Source: Planifilum sp021793745 (GTDB lineage: Bacteria; Bacillota; Bacilli; Thermoactinomycetales; DSM-44946). Taken from it: 64,000 bases of DNA. The translations under genes and the position numbers were made by a program. The stretch is taken from NCBI GenBank assembly GCA_937983105.1, contig CALKAM010000005.1:26448-90447 (forward strand). The letters run 5' to 3'. Within the stretch, counting starts at the first letter, position 1. Every line of letters begins with the position of its first letter. Positions 1-8,066 of the stretch are shown here, piece after piece. The notes below the pieces were generated by a model. That model had not been told where the DNA came from, ran no database searches, and saw nothing but the letters and a program-made list of their open reading frames with translations.

Positions 1-361
1 CGAAACCGGGAAAAAACAGCCCTATCGCATCGTGATCGGTGACGGGGAACTGTTCGCCTTCGCCGGACTGTGGGACCGTTGGTTCTCCCCGGATGGGAAA
101 GCCGTCGACTCCTTCACCGTCATCACCACACAGGCCAACGAGAAGTTATCCCGCATCCACCACCGGATGCCCGTCATCCTGCCCCGGTCCGCGGAAGCGA
201 TCTGGTTGGATCCGGAGGTGAAAAGCCCGAAACTCCTCCAGGAGCTGTTGGTCCCCTACCCCGACGATCTCACCCGCTACTACCCCGTCAGCACCCTGGT
301 CAATTCGCCCCGCAACGACAGCCGGGCCTGCATCCGGCCGGTGGAAGGGGTCGATCCATAA
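1..361 (+). CDS. SRAP/HMCES-family protein (YedK-like), C-terminal part
   Basis: The window opens inside this gene; the reading frame is open from base 2 and ends at the TAA at 359-361. The visible 119 residues match the C-terminal half of SOS-response-associated peptidase (SRAP, YedK/HMCES) proteins: a strand with FAGLWDRW, then SFTVITTQAN and the IHHRMPVILP segment. In the family that His-Arg-Met-Pro stretch belongs to the DNA-binding active site. Known members bind abasic sites in single-stranded DNA through an N-terminal Cys2 thiazolidine crosslink. That catalytic cysteine lies outside the window, so activity cannot be judged here. The gene points toward ytqA, which appears to have its own promoter. 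Confidence 0.85.
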   Translation, partial: ETGKKQPYRIVIGDGELFAFAGLWDRWFSPDGKAVDSFTVITTQANEKLSRIHHRMPVILPRSAEAIWLDPEVKSPKLLQELLVPYPDDLTRYYPVSTLVNSPRNDSRACIRPVEGVDP

Positions 362-376
362 ACCCGTCCCTTGTTG

Positions 377-382
377 TATAAT
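377..382 (+). promoter_or_regulatory. Possible -10 box for ytqA
   Basis: A perfect TATAAT lies just after the SRAP gene. No good -35 is visible at the right distance. If it is used, transcription starts near 389, downstream of the ATG at 381, which supports the internal ATG at 453 as the ytqA start. Confidence 0.35.
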
Positions 383-452
383 GATGGCGGATTTCAACCA
401 AACCATCCGCCCGCCGGCCGGCGGGACTCTGAACGGGAAGCGGGGAAGACCG

Positions 453-1418
453 ATGGCATCGAAATCGTCAAAAACCCCCCTTCGGTGGGGAGAAAAGCGA
501 TATCACACGTGGAATTACCATCTGCGCCAAACCTACGGGCAGAAGGTGTTCAAAGTCCCCCTGGACGGCGGCTTCACCTGTCCCAACCGGGACGGTACCG
601 TCGCCATCGGAGGCTGCACCTTTTGCAGCGCCCGGGGATCGGGAGATTTCGCCGGGAATCGCCGCGATGATCTGGTCCAACAGTTCCGGACCGTGCGCGA
701 CCGGATGCATCAAAAGTGGCCGAAGGCGAAATATATCGGATATTTCCAGGCCTTCAGCAACACCTACGCTCCGGCGACAACCCTCCGGCCCATGTACGAA
801 ACCACCCTGGAACAGGAGGGGGTGGTGGGCCTGTCCATCGCCACCCGCCCCGATTGTCTGCCCGAGGACGTGGTAGAACTCCTGGCGGAACTCAATCAGC
901 AGACCGATCTCTGGGTGGAACTGGGTCTGCAAACGATCCACGACGAAACCTCCCGCCTGATCAACCGCGGCCACGATTACGCCTGCTTCCTCGAAGGGGT
1001 GGAAAAGCTGCGCCGCCACGGAATCCGCACCTGCGCCCACATCATCTTCGGTCTGCCCGGCGAAGACGAGGAAATGATGATGGAAACGGCCCGGGCCTGC
1101 GCCGCCATGGATATCCAGGGCATCAAAATCCACCTGCTCCACCTGTTGAAAAACACGCCGATGGTGAAACAGTATGAGGCGGGACTGCTCCGCTTTTTGG
1201 ACCGGGAGACCTATGTCCGCCTGGTGGTGGATACCCTGGAAATCCTCCCCCCGGACATGGTGATTCACCGATTGACTGGAGACGGTCCCCGGGACCTGTT
1301 GATCGGTCCCCGGTGGAGCCTCAAAAAGTGGGAAGTGCTGAATGCGATCGATGACGAACTGAAAAGGCGCAACTCCTGTCAGGGAAAAAAATATCCGGCC
1401 GAAGCTGCGCCGCAGTGA
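453..1418 (+). CDS. ytqA: TIGR01212-type radical SAM protein YtqA (MnmL)
   Basis: A 321-residue radical SAM protein of the TIGR01212/YtqA group. The cluster cysteines are C43, C55 and C58 in the segment CPNRDGTVAIGGCTFC, the spacing typical of this group, followed by the usual TIM-barrel motifs (ATRPDCLPEDV, VELGLQTIHDET, GLPGEDEEM). In Bacillus, YtqA together with its neighbour YtqB has been linked to converting the cmnm5 side chain of U34 in tRNA to mnm5 (names MnmL and MnmM). The next gene here is the YtqB homologue, so the pair is kept. The ATG at 453 is preferred over that at 381 because a TATAAT lies across 377-382 and the first 24 residues look non-conserved. Family assignment is firm; the tRNA role is taken from the homologues. 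Confidence 0.88.
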   Translation: MASKSSKTPLRWGEKRYHTWNYHLRQTYGQKVFKVPLDGGFTCPNRDGTVAIGGCTFCSARGSGDFAGNRRDDLVQQFRTVRDRMHQKWPKAKYIGYFQAFSNTYAPATTLRPMYETTLEQEGVVGLSIATRPDCLPEDVVELLAELNQQTDLWVELGLQTIHDETSRLINRGHDYACFLEGVEKLRRHGIRTCAHIIFGLPGEDEEMMMETARACAAMDIQGIKIHLLHLLKNTPMVKQYEAGLLRFLDRETYVRLVVDTLEILPPDMVIHRLTGDGPRDLLIGPRWSLKKWEVLNAIDDELKRRNSCQGKKYPAEAAPQ

Positions 1419-1462
1419 TACGGCAAAGCCGCAGGCGAAAACAGCCTTTTCTCAAATCCGCA

Positions 1463-1509
1463 AAAGGAGGTTTGCGACTCTCCGCCGCCGGCGGAGAGCA
1501 TCCACCATG
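1463..1509 (+). promoter_or_regulatory. Ribosome binding site separated from its start by a perfect hairpin
   Basis: A strong SD (AAAGGAGG, 1463-1470) stands 36 nt from the only reasonable ATG (1507). The gap holds a perfect 9-bp stem: CTCTCCGCC (1478-1486), loop GCC, GGCGGAGAG (1490-1498). Folding it would bring the SD to about 15 unpaired bases from the ATG. No in-frame ATG, GTG or TTG lies between them. Confidence 0.6.
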
Positions 1510-2085
1510 GTTCTCCCTTCGATCCTGTCCTTCTCCAAACAACTGATCCAGCAGGCGGTCCATCCCGGCGACACGGCCCTGGACGCCACCGTCGGCAACG
1601 GCCACGACACGCTTTTCCTCGCCGAAAAGGTCGGATCCTCCGGCCGCGTCTACGCCTTTGATATCCAGCCCGAAGCGATCCACATCGCCCGTCGTCGGCT
1701 GGAGTCGGCCCGCTTGGAGGAGCGGGTTACCCTTTTTACGGAGAGCCATCACCGGATGGCCGAATTATTGCCCGAAGATGTGCAGGGTCGGATCCGGGGA
1801 GCGATGTTCAACCTCGGCTATCTGCCCCATGGGGACCCTTCGATCATTACCCGGCCCGAAACCACCGTACCCGCCCTGGAGGCCGCCACTCAACTCCTGG
1901 CCCCCGGAGGGATGATGACCGTCGTCCTCTACACCGGCCACCCCGGAGGCCAGGACGAGGCGGACGCGGTGATCCGGTGGGCCCAAGGGCTCGACCCCAA
2001 CCGGTTTCAGACGATGTGGGTCCAGTTGCCCAACCGGAACTGCGCCCCTTCCCTCCTCGCCGTAGAGAAGCGATCCAAAACATAA
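1507..2085 (+). CDS. mnmM: Class I SAM methyltransferase MnmM (YtqB)
   Basis: A 192-residue protein of the YtqB/rRNA-methylase-like family. SAM-binding motif I is DATVGNGHDT (residues 26-35), followed by an acidic end of strand 2 (YAFDIQPEA), and the family motif NLGYLPHGD lies near residue 102. In Bacillus and Staphylococcus this family (MnmM) methylates the nm5 group of nm5s2U at tRNA position 34. It directly follows ytqA, as in B. subtilis. The ATG at 1507 fits the family N-terminus (about 190 residues in homologues). Its SD lies 36 nt upstream across a hairpin, which is unusual. Identification is firm; the substrate is inferred from homologues. Confidence 0.88.
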   Translation: MVLPSILSFSKQLIQQAVHPGDTALDATVGNGHDTLFLAEKVGSSGRVYAFDIQPEAIHIARRRLESARLEERVTLFTESHHRMAELLPEDVQGRIRGAMFNLGYLPHGDPSIITRPETTVPALEAATQLLAPGGMMTVVLYTGHPGGQDEADAVIRWAQGLDPNRFQTMWVQLPNRNCAPSLLAVEKRSKT

Positions 2086-2114
2086 AACCGACCCGGGATT
2101 TGTTCCCGGGTCGG
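2084..2114. terminator. Bidirectional terminator between convergent genes
   Basis: An 11-bp perfect stem (CCGACCCGGGA at 2088-2098, complement at 2104-2114). The minus strand continues into TTTT, fitting termination of the lipoprotein gene; the plus strand has only a weak T tract. Confidence 0.75.
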
Positions 2115-2131
2115 TGTTGTATATCCATGCC

Positions 2132-2986
2132 TTACTTCGCTTCCTCCGGCACGGTGATGGTTCCGTCGAATTCGCCCTTCAGATCGATGTCCATGTTTTG
2201 CACCACATCGATCTCGAAGCCCTCGATTTTGATGGTCATTGTAATGGTTTGTTCCATCTTTTTCTGTTGGAAGTTGTTTTCATCGATCCAAACCTTTTGG
2301 GTGTATTCGTCCACTTTGATGTCATCTTCGCTGACGGAGAGACCGAGCTGCTGCAGCTGGGGCTCCATGCCGGAACGAAGGGCCTCGGTCAGCTGTTTCA
2401 CGGTTTCCGGATCATTCTCCTCCGTCATTTTCACGTCGATCACATAGGCGCCGTCTTCTTTGCTCATCTTCAGGGAATCATCCTGCGATTCACCCTGGAA
2501 CTTTTCAACGAGCTGGGCCAGCTGCTCCAGTGTCTCGTTGGGCGTTTGTCCCCCCATTTGAGACATGTCGACCCCTTCCAATTGCCCCTTGACCCAGCCG
2601 CCCGTGTCGGTCTTTTGGTAGAGCATATTGTCGACCATGTACATTTCCATGGGCATCTCTTGCCCTTCCATTTCCATGGACCCCTTCATACGCATGGCCA
2701 TGGGATCGGTGGTCATATCCATATCCATCTTAAAGGTTTGTTCCACTTCCTGCTTCTGTCCATTCATATCCACGGACAGGGTCTGGGTTCCGTTGACCGC
2801 GTAGCTGAGCCCGTTGACCTCCTCCAGCGCCTTTTCCGCTTCCTTCAAGACGTCCCGCATGCTCAGATCTTTCTTTTCCGCATTTTCGGCATCCGCCGAT
2901 CCCTGGTCCGCGGAATTACCGCAACCCGCAACCATCAGCGCTGCCATAATCAATAAAATAAAAAAAGGACGCACGATTCGTTTCAC
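2132..2986 (-). CDS. DUF6612-type lipoprotein
   Basis: A secreted lipoprotein of 284 residues. From the GTG at 2986 it has a short basic start (VKRIVRP), a hydrophobic segment and a lipobox ending LMVAGC, with the lipid-bearing cysteine at residue 22. The mature part is acidic and rich in Met, Gln and Glu, with alternating strands typical of DUF6612 proteins, which resemble LppX/LolA-like folds. GTG 2986 is chosen because GGAGGGAG sits 8 nt upstream; the ATG at 3007 has no SD. A sigma-A promoter lies at 3071-3099. Function is unknown; binding a hydrophobic ligand at the membrane surface would suit the fold, but that is a guess. Confidence 0.75.
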   Translation of the reverse strand: MKRIVRPFFILLIMAALMVAGCGNSADQGSADAENAEKKDLSMRDVLKEAEKALEEVNGLSYAVNGTQTLSVDMNGQKQEVEQTFKMDMDMTTDPMAMRMKGSMEMEGQEMPMEMYMVDNMLYQKTDTGGWVKGQLEGVDMSQMGGQTPNETLEQLAQLVEKFQGESQDDSLKMSKEDGAYVIDVKMTEENDPETVKQLTEALRSGMEPQLQQLGLSVSEDDIKVDEYTQKVWIDENNFQQKKMEQTITMTIKIEGFEIDVVQNMDIDLKGEFDGTITVPEEAK

Positions 2987-3070
2987 AACTACGTCTCCCT
3001 CCACCATGGTTTTGCCTCGATTGAGTGAGTTTGCCGGAAGCTACCAAGGCTTTTCCCACCCGTGAGGTCA

Positions 3071-3099
3071 ATTATAGCCTACGCCGTTAAAATTGTCCA
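3071..3099 (-). promoter_or_regulatory. Sigma-A promoter of the DUF6612 lipoprotein
   Basis: On the minus strand TGGACA (3099-3094), a 17-nt spacer and a perfect TATAAT (3076-3071). It lies about 85 nt upstream of the GTG start. Confidence 0.7.
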
Positions 3100-3210
3100 T
3101 GCTTCAGCGAAGGAAGGCCTCGAAAAAAAGAAAAAAGTTGTAAAGTCTTCTGCTATAGAAAATAAATAATAATACTAAAGAACTATTTTCGCTGCTTTTT
3201 TCAAGGAAAC

Positions 3211-3237
3211 AAAAACATCTTCCGTCAGGAAGATGTT
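3211..3237 (-). terminator. Terminator of the S1-domain gene
   Basis: A 10-bp perfect stem (3214-3223 with 3228-3237), loop of 4, followed on the minus strand by TTTGTTT, about 35 nt beyond the stop of the S1 gene. Confidence 0.8.
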
Positions 3238-3271
3238 GCAGTCGAACCCATAACCATCCTTTTCCGCTTCG

Positions 3272-3637
3272 TCAGCGCTTTTTCTGCTTGGCAGCCAGGG
3301 CGCTCAGGCGCTCTTCACTACTTTTCATAAATTTTTTCATCATATCTTCAAAGTCGGCGGGACCTCTGCGGCCGCGACGGTCTCCCCGCTGCGGACGATC
3401 ATCGCTCAAGGCCTTGATCGAAAGCGAAATTTTACCGGGCGGTTCGACAGAAAGGACCTTCGCCTTCACCACATCCCCCACCGACAGCTCATCCTCCACT
3501 TTCTCCACATACTTGGTGGAGATTTGGGAAATGTGGATCAAACCCGTCTCTCCCGTCTCCAGTTTGACGAAAGCGCCGAAGGGTTTGATGGCCACCACTT
3601 CACCGCTGACGATGGCACCTTCCGTTACCTTGCTCAT
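3272..3637 (-). CDS. S1 RNA-binding domain protein (YabR/YugI-like)
   Basis: A 121-residue protein with one S1 domain at about residues 6-75 (GEVVAIKPFGAFVKL, LIHISQIS, VGDVVKAKVLSVEP, KISLSIKAL). A basic Arg/Gly linker and a helical tail rich in Lys and Glu follow. The architecture matches the Bacillus YabR and YugI (general stress protein 13) proteins and the staphylococcal/listerial CvfD type, which bind RNA or ribosomes and act after transcription. It stands alone between its own terminator and the promoter region shared divergently with pckA. I cannot tell which of the close paralogues it is. Confidence 0.85.
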   Translation of the reverse strand: MSKVTEGAIVSGEVVAIKPFGAFVKLETGETGLIHISQISTKYVEKVEDELSVGDVVKAKVLSVEPPGKISLSIKALSDDRPQRGDRRGRRGPADFEDMMKKFMKSSEERLSALAAKQKKR

Positions 3638-3755
3638 TCAAACACTCCCGATGTGATATTCATTCTGTATGAAGATACCATTAATCTGTCCCCAAGTCAA
3701 TGGGCAAAATAGCCATGGGCGCTGAATGCATCCGCTTTCACCATGCATATATATA

Positions 3756-3764
3756 TGTTATACT
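3756..3764 (+). promoter_or_regulatory. Extended -10 promoter of pckA
   Basis: TGTTATACT matches the extended -10 consensus TGnTATAAT with one difference. There is no good -35, as expected for an extended -10 promoter. It lies 72 nt upstream of the pckA ATG. Confidence 0.5.
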
Positions 3765-3835
3765 TTTTGCGTGTGAAACCGTCCATGGAGACTCATATTT
3801 ACCGAATTCTGATAACTGGAGGCAGGGTTGAACCG

Positions 3836-5416
3836 ATGAGCACCCCGATACATGTTACCACGCGCCATGATCCGTTTTCATTTAATCACAGGAATCGGAA
3901 TCTTCCCGTGCCGGCACTGGTGGAAGCGGCGCTGGCTCGCGGAGAAGCCATCCTGACCCGGGAAGGGGCTCTTCGCGCCGTCACCGGAAAGTACACCGGA
4001 CGCTCGCCCAAGGATAAATTCCTGGTCGACGAGCCTTCCGTCCGGGGGAAGATCGACTGGGGACCCGTCAATCAGCCGATGGATCCCGAGGTCTTCGATC
4101 GGCTGTATCAGCGGGTCATGGATTACATGGAGCAGCGACAGCCCTTCATCTTCGACGGATTTGCGGGCGCCGATCCCAAACACCGTCTACCCATCCGCGT
4201 GATCAATGAGCTGGCTTGGCACAACCTCTTTATCCGGCAGTTGCTGATCCGCCCCACCGAAGAGGAGCTGGCCGAACACCAGCCGGAGTTGACGCTGATC
4301 GTCGCCCCCGGCTTTCAGGCGGATCCCGAGCGGGATGGAACCCGTTCCGAGACCTTTATCGCCGTCAGCCTGGAACGGGGGCTGATCCTGATCGGAGGCA
4401 CCTATTACGCCGGCGAAATGAAAAAGTCCATATTCAGTGTGATGAACTATCTGCTGCCGGAAAAAGGGGTTCTGCCCATGCACTGCTCCGCCAACATCGG
4501 GAAGAGCGGGGACGTCGCCCTCTTCTTCGGCCTGTCCGGCACGGGGAAAACCACCCTGTCCGCCGACCCCGAGCGGCGGCTGATCGGCGATGACGAACAC
4601 GGATGGTCCGATCGCGGGATCTTCAACATCGAAGGGGGCTGTTACGCGAAATGCATCGGCTTGTCCCGGGAGAAGGAACCGCAGATTTGGAGCGCCATCC
4701 GCTTCGGTTCCGTCCTGGAAAATGTGATGCTGGATGATCAGCGCAACCCCCTCTATGACCGAAACGATATCACGGAAAACACCCGGGCGGCCTATCCCGT
4801 CGATTACATCCCCGCCTCCGTCATACCGGGAGTCGCCGGTCACCCGCAGGTGATCCTCTTCCTGACCGCCGATGCCTCCGGCGTCCTCCCGCCGATTGCC
4901 CGCTTGACGCCGGAACAGGCGATGTACCACTTCCTTTCGGGGTACACCAGCAAACTGGCGGGGACCGAACGGGGGATCCTGGAACCGGAGGCGACCTTCT
5001 CCGCTTGCTTCGGCGCCCCCTTCCTCCCGCGTCCGGCCCTGGTCTATGCGGAGATGCTGGGGAAAAAGATCGCCGAGCATGGTGTCCGGGTCTACCTGGT
5101 AAATACCGGCTGGACCGGCGGTCCCTACGGCGTCGGGGAACGGGTTAAACTGGCCTATACCCGGAATATGGTCCGGGCAGCCATCAATGGGGATCTGGAA
5201 AACGTGCCGATGACGCCCGATCCCATTTTCCAGGTGGCCGTCCCCGAATCCTGTCCGGATGTCCCGAAAGAGATTCTCCATCCGCGAAACACCTGGAGCG
5301 ATCCGCAGCAATACGACCAGAAGGCTTTGGAACTGGCCCGGCGATTCCAGGAGAACTTCTCCAAGTTCAAAGATATTCCGCGGACGATCCGCGATGCGGG
5401 TCCCCGGATCGATTGA
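3836..5416 (+). CDS. pckA: Phosphoenolpyruvate carboxykinase (ATP)
   Basis: A 526-residue ATP-dependent PEPCK, matching the usual length of about 527 in Bacillus. It converts oxaloacetate and ATP to PEP, CO2 and ADP, the entry step of gluconeogenesis from TCA-cycle carbon. Visible motifs are the substrate-site TGRSPKDKF, the kinase-1a loop GLSGTGKTTLS near residue 232, the kinase-2 motif IGDDEHGWSD and NTGWTGGPYG. The ATG at 3836 (MSTPIHV) has GGAGG 13 nt upstream. An upstream ATG at 3743 lies before the likely promoter and is rejected. A strong terminator follows at once, so the gene is monocistronic. Confidence 0.97.
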   Translation: MSTPIHVTTRHDPFSFNHRNRNLPVPALVEAALARGEAILTREGALRAVTGKYTGRSPKDKFLVDEPSVRGKIDWGPVNQPMDPEVFDRLYQRVMDYMEQRQPFIFDGFAGADPKHRLPIRVINELAWHNLFIRQLLIRPTEEELAEHQPELTLIVAPGFQADPERDGTRSETFIAVSLERGLILIGGTYYAGEMKKSIFSVMNYLLPEKGVLPMHCSANIGKSGDVALFFGLSGTGKTTLSADPERRLIGDDEHGWSDRGIFNIEGGCYAKCIGLSREKEPQIWSAIRFGSVLENVMLDDQRNPLYDRNDITENTRAAYPVDYIPASVIPGVAGHPQVILFLTADASGVLPPIARLTPEQAMYHFLSGYTSKLAGTERGILEPEATFSACFGAPFLPRPALVYAEMLGKKIAEHGVRVYLVNTGWTGGPYGVGERVKLAYTRNMVRAAINGDLENVPMTPDPIFQVAVPESCPDVPKEILHPRNTWSDPQQYDQKALELARRFQENFSKFKDIPRTIRDAGPRID

Positions 5417-5440
5417 CAAGAAATGGCGATGAGCGCGCAC

Positions 5441-5470
5441 GTCCTCCCGCCTCGGGAGGACTTTTTGATT
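5441..5470 (+). terminator. Terminator of pckA
   Basis: A perfect 9-bp stem (GTCCTCCCG at 5441-5449 with 5453-5461), loop CCT, then TTTTT. Confidence 0.9.
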
Positions 5471-5604
5471 TCCCCCAAAACGCGATAGGGCTTTCCACCA
5501 CAGTCCATCAGCAGGGCCTCCGGTAAAATCCTTCAAGAGATCCACGAGCCTCCCGCTCCCTATGGACACCGCCCCCGCCCCGATCCATTCGACCGTAAAC
5601 CCGT

Positions 5605-5630
5605 AAAAAAGCGGGCCCTGCAGGCCCGCT
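5605..5630 (-). terminator. Terminator of the manganese catalase gene
   Basis: Stem AGCGGGCC/GGCCCGCT on the minus strand followed by TTTTTT, 13 nt past the catalase stop codon. Confidence 0.85.
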
Positions 5631-5642
5631 TTGCGAAAGGCA

Positions 5643-6527
5643 TTAAATATTTTGCATGAGCTTTTTGGCCATCTCCTCGATGTCCTCGGCGGAAACGCCC
5701 GGCGCGTACTCCTCGGGAACCGCCTCCAGGTCGGGCATTTCACCGCCGGCCGGAGGCCCGTCCACCACCTCCAGGACGCTGCCGTCATCGGGATGAGTTC
5801 CCTTCCAGATCTTGGCGATGTCCTTATAATCTTCCGGGCTGAACCGGTAGAGCCAGCGGTGCATTCCTTGCTCTTCAAACTTTCGCGCTTCAGGGAACTT
5901 GCTGTTATCCAGGTTGGGGATGGGGAGCATCTTGGTCATGTCGACGCCGGTCAAGGTGTACAGCGCCTTGGCGTAGGCGAGTGCGTGGACGCCACCGCGC
6001 ACCAGGAGGTACCCGACCATTTCACGGGCGACCGGGTTATCGGTCATTTCGTACACCCGCATCTTCTGGGTACGGGCGCCGCACTCCAGGAAGAAGTTAT
6101 GGAGCAGGTCCAAAACCAGGTTCCCGCTGTTGAACACGTAATCCCCGTTCCAGGGTTGCTGCATCGAGTTGGCCACCGTCGCCGTCTGTCCGGTAGCGAT
6201 GAAGTGATGCGTGTTGCGCAGGTCCTTGGCCACCTTGAGGCGGGCGTTGCCCTCATCCTTGGTGGAACCGGTGACGCAGAGATTGATCGTGTGAGCCACC
6301 AATTCGATGTGGCCGATCTCCTCGGTGGCGATATTGGAAATCAAATCATAGTAAGGCTTCAGCTTTTTGCGCTCGCGGAAGTTGAAGGACTGGTACATAT
6401 AGTTCATCAAGGTGGACATTTCACCGAAGCGACCCCCGAGGAGCTCCTGTACCGCCGCACCGGCGTTGGGGTCGGCTTCCTTCGGCTTGGGAAGTTCCAC
6501 CTGCAGACGGTTGATACGTAAGAACAT
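5643..6527 (-). CDS. Manganese (non-heme) catalase
   Basis: A 294-residue dimanganese catalase that dismutates H2O2. The five metal ligands of the family can be placed: E36, E70 and H73 (the last two in ATEEIGHIE), E148 (FFLECGA) and H181 (RGGVHALAYA), with numbering close to that of characterised enzymes. The ATG at 6527 is chosen because GGAGGGG lies 10 nt upstream; the open frame further upstream includes the operator and promoter. The gene is single, with its own terminator and a PerR/Fur-like operator, so induction by peroxide or metal status is likely. In spore formers relatives are found in the cytosol or the spore coat (CotJC type). Confidence 0.95.
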   Translation of the reverse strand: MFLRINRLQVELPKPKEADPNAGAAVQELLGGRFGEMSTLMNYMYQSFNFRERKKLKPYYDLISNIATEEIGHIELVAHTINLCVTGSTKDEGNARLKVAKDLRNTHHFIATGQTATVANSMQQPWNGDYVFNSGNLVLDLLHNFFLECGARTQKMRVYEMTDNPVAREMVGYLLVRGGVHALAYAKALYTLTGVDMTKMLPIPNLDNSKFPEARKFEEQGMHRWLYRFSPEDYKDIAKIWKGTHPDDGSVLEVVDGPPAGGEMPDLEAVPEEYAPGVSAEDIEEMAKKLMQNI

Positions 6528-6657
6528 AACAGATACCCCTCCTGCTGGAAATAATGGATACGCGATGGGACGGCCGTCTCCGACATCGCAGGGACGTTGG
6601 GGGAAAAGCGCTTTTCCTTCTGTCGGACTTCTTTTGGACAACCCCTGCATGTTAGAG

Positions 6658-6685
6658 TTTATCATGAGTATCAGATGATAGTCAA
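6658..6685 (-). promoter_or_regulatory. Promoter of the manganese catalase gene
   Basis: TTGACT (6685-6680) and GATAAA (6663-6658) on the minus strand with a 16-nt spacer. The spacer carries an imperfect dyad (TATCAT at 6660-6665, ATGATA at 6675-6680). Confidence 0.55.
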
Positions 6686-6692
6686 TACTATT

Positions 6693-6707
6693 TTATAATG
6701 ATTATCA
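6693..6707. promoter_or_regulatory. PerR/Fur-family operator (7-1-7 box)
   Basis: TTATAATGATTATCA. The left half equals the PerR consensus (TTATAAT) and the right half the Fur consensus (ATTATCA), so the site is one mismatch from each. It ends 8 nt upstream of the catalase -35, where a bound repressor would crowd RNA polymerase. Confidence 0.7.
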
Positions 6708-6719
6708 TGATCAATCTTT

Positions 6720-6954
6720 GAAGGAAACCCTTTCCTAATCGAAGAAAATCCGATCATCTCTCCACCGCTCCGTCCAGTTCCGCATCACCGAAACCCGGCT
6801 TTGCAGCGGAACAAAAAGGAGATGCTCCGCAACAGGTGGAACATCTCCTTCATCTTTTGGTTCTCCCTTTCCGCCCCGTCTCTTCCCGGATATATCTTCA
6901 GACTTGCGCCTCCAGTCGGAGTTCTTGGTGAAATTGGGATAGCCATCGGCATGG
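6720..6954. other. Intergenic stretch with one terminator
   Basis: No coding frame is convincing here. Apart from the minus-strand terminator at 6812-6850 I see nothing I can name. Confidence 0.5.
6812..6850 (-). terminator. Probable terminator of the DUF817 operon
   Basis: A 9-bp stem (AAGGAGATG, 6816-6824, with CATCTCCTT, 6842-6850) around a 17-nt loop, followed on the minus strand by TTTTTG. Confidence 0.55.
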
Positions 6955-7836
6955 TCATGCTCCCTCCGATTTCCGTCTCGCCGCCCGCTTTTCCCGTTGA
7001 TCTGTCCTTACGGATCTCTCCCTTTCAGAAGAAAGGTTCTCCTTCACCAACTTCAACGTCGCCACGATCAGAAAGCTGACGATCACGAGCAGGGACCACG
7101 AGCTCACCTTGCTGTAATGAACAGGACTCCATGTATCGGCCTGGTTCGGGTACTCCCAGGCCCCGAAGTATGTGGCGATGTTCTCGGCGATCCAGATGAA
7201 AAAGCCGATCAGCACAAAGGACAGCGCCACCGGCATCCGGTAGCGGATTCCGCCGACCTCGTACAGGACCCACGATCGCCAAAAGACGATCAGCACAAGG
7301 CCGGTCAACCACCATCGGATATCGATCCAGAAATGGTGGGTGAAAAAATTCAGGTAGATGGCAGCGGCGAGCGGCACCACCGCCCAAAACGGCGGCCATC
7401 GGAACAGCTCCACCTTCAGCCTCCTCCACGCCTGGCAGAGATAGCTGGCCACGCTGGCGTACATGAATCCGCTGTACAGCGGGACGCCGAACACCTTGAA
7501 ATAGCCTTCCTCCGGATAAGACCAGGAGCCCATGTGCGTCTTAAAGACCTCCAGCGCCAGCCCGATCAGGTGAAATAAAGTGATCACTTTCAGTTCATCC
7601 CGGGTTTCCAATCCGGAGCGCACCATCCACCATTGCATCAGAAGGCAGATGACGAGCAGCCAGTCATACCGCGGCAAGAGGGGAAGCGGCACCACCTTTG
7701 TCACGGCCAAAGCCGTAAAAATGACGGCGGGAAACAGGCAGGACAGGGCCTGCTCCCGGCCGAACAGGAGGAGCTGTTTCACCGCTCTGATCACGGGCCC
7801 CACCGGGATTCGACCCTCACTCGGAAATATCCTCAT
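6955..7836 (-). CDS. DUF817 integral membrane protein (YoaT-like)
   Basis: A 293-residue membrane protein of the DUF817 family (B. subtilis YoaT). About eight hydrophobic segments span residues 25-260, with family-typical stretches such as FKTHMGSWSYPE, GVPLYSGFMYASV and YFGAWEYPNQ. The C-terminus is charged and cytoplasmic. The biochemical role of the family is not known. Its ATG at 7836 overlaps the 3' end of the Xre regulator gene by 20 bp, so the two are translationally coupled. The order DUF2975 - Xre - DUF817 matches yoaS-yozG-yoaT of B. subtilis. Confidence 0.85.
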   Translation of the reverse strand: MRIFPSEGRIPVGPVIRAVKQLLLFGREQALSCLFPAVIFTALAVTKVVPLPLLPRYDWLLVICLLMQWWMVRSGLETRDELKVITLFHLIGLALEVFKTHMGSWSYPEEGYFKVFGVPLYSGFMYASVASYLCQAWRRLKVELFRWPPFWAVVPLAAAIYLNFFTHHFWIDIRWWLTGLVLIVFWRSWVLYEVGGIRYRMPVALSFVLIGFFIWIAENIATYFGAWEYPNQADTWSPVHYSKVSSWSLLVIVSFLIVATLKLVKENLSSERERSVRTDQREKRAARRKSEGA

Positions 7837-8047
7837 CGGGACGATACTCCAATATGTCTCCGGGCTGACAATCCAGCACCTGGCAAATTCGGTCCAGCGT
7901 GGACAAGCGGATCGCCTTGGCCTTTCCGTTCTTCAAGATCGAGATGTTGGCCATCGTGATGCCGACCCTCTCCGAGAGCTCGGTCACGCTCATTTTTCGT
8001 TTGGCCAGCATGACATCCAGATTGATGATGATCGCCACCCTCTTCAC
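7817..8047 (-). CDS. Small Xre-type HTH regulator (YozG-like)
   Basis: A 76-residue protein that is almost entirely one Cro/C1-type helix-turn-helix (residues 10-66: VMLAKRKMSVTELSERVGIT, then ISILKNGKAKAIRL and LDRICQVLDCQPGDIL). Such short YozG-type regulators are usually paired with DUF2975 membrane proteins and may control the same operon. It lies between the broken DUF2975 gene upstream and the DUF817 gene downstream, overlapping the latter by 20 bp. Its partner gene is disrupted here, yet this frame is intact. Confidence 0.85.
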   Translation of the reverse strand: MKRVAIIINLDVMLAKRKMSVTELSERVGITMANISILKNGKAKAIRLSTLDRICQVLDCQPGDILEYRPDEDISE

Positions 8048-8066
8048 CTCAGATCGTCAAATCATT

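Noticed and set aside
4187..5878. Long open frame (563 codons) on the minus strand
   Set aside because: It is the antisense shadow of pckA; Pro/Gly/Arg-rich composition, no domain, and no start signal.
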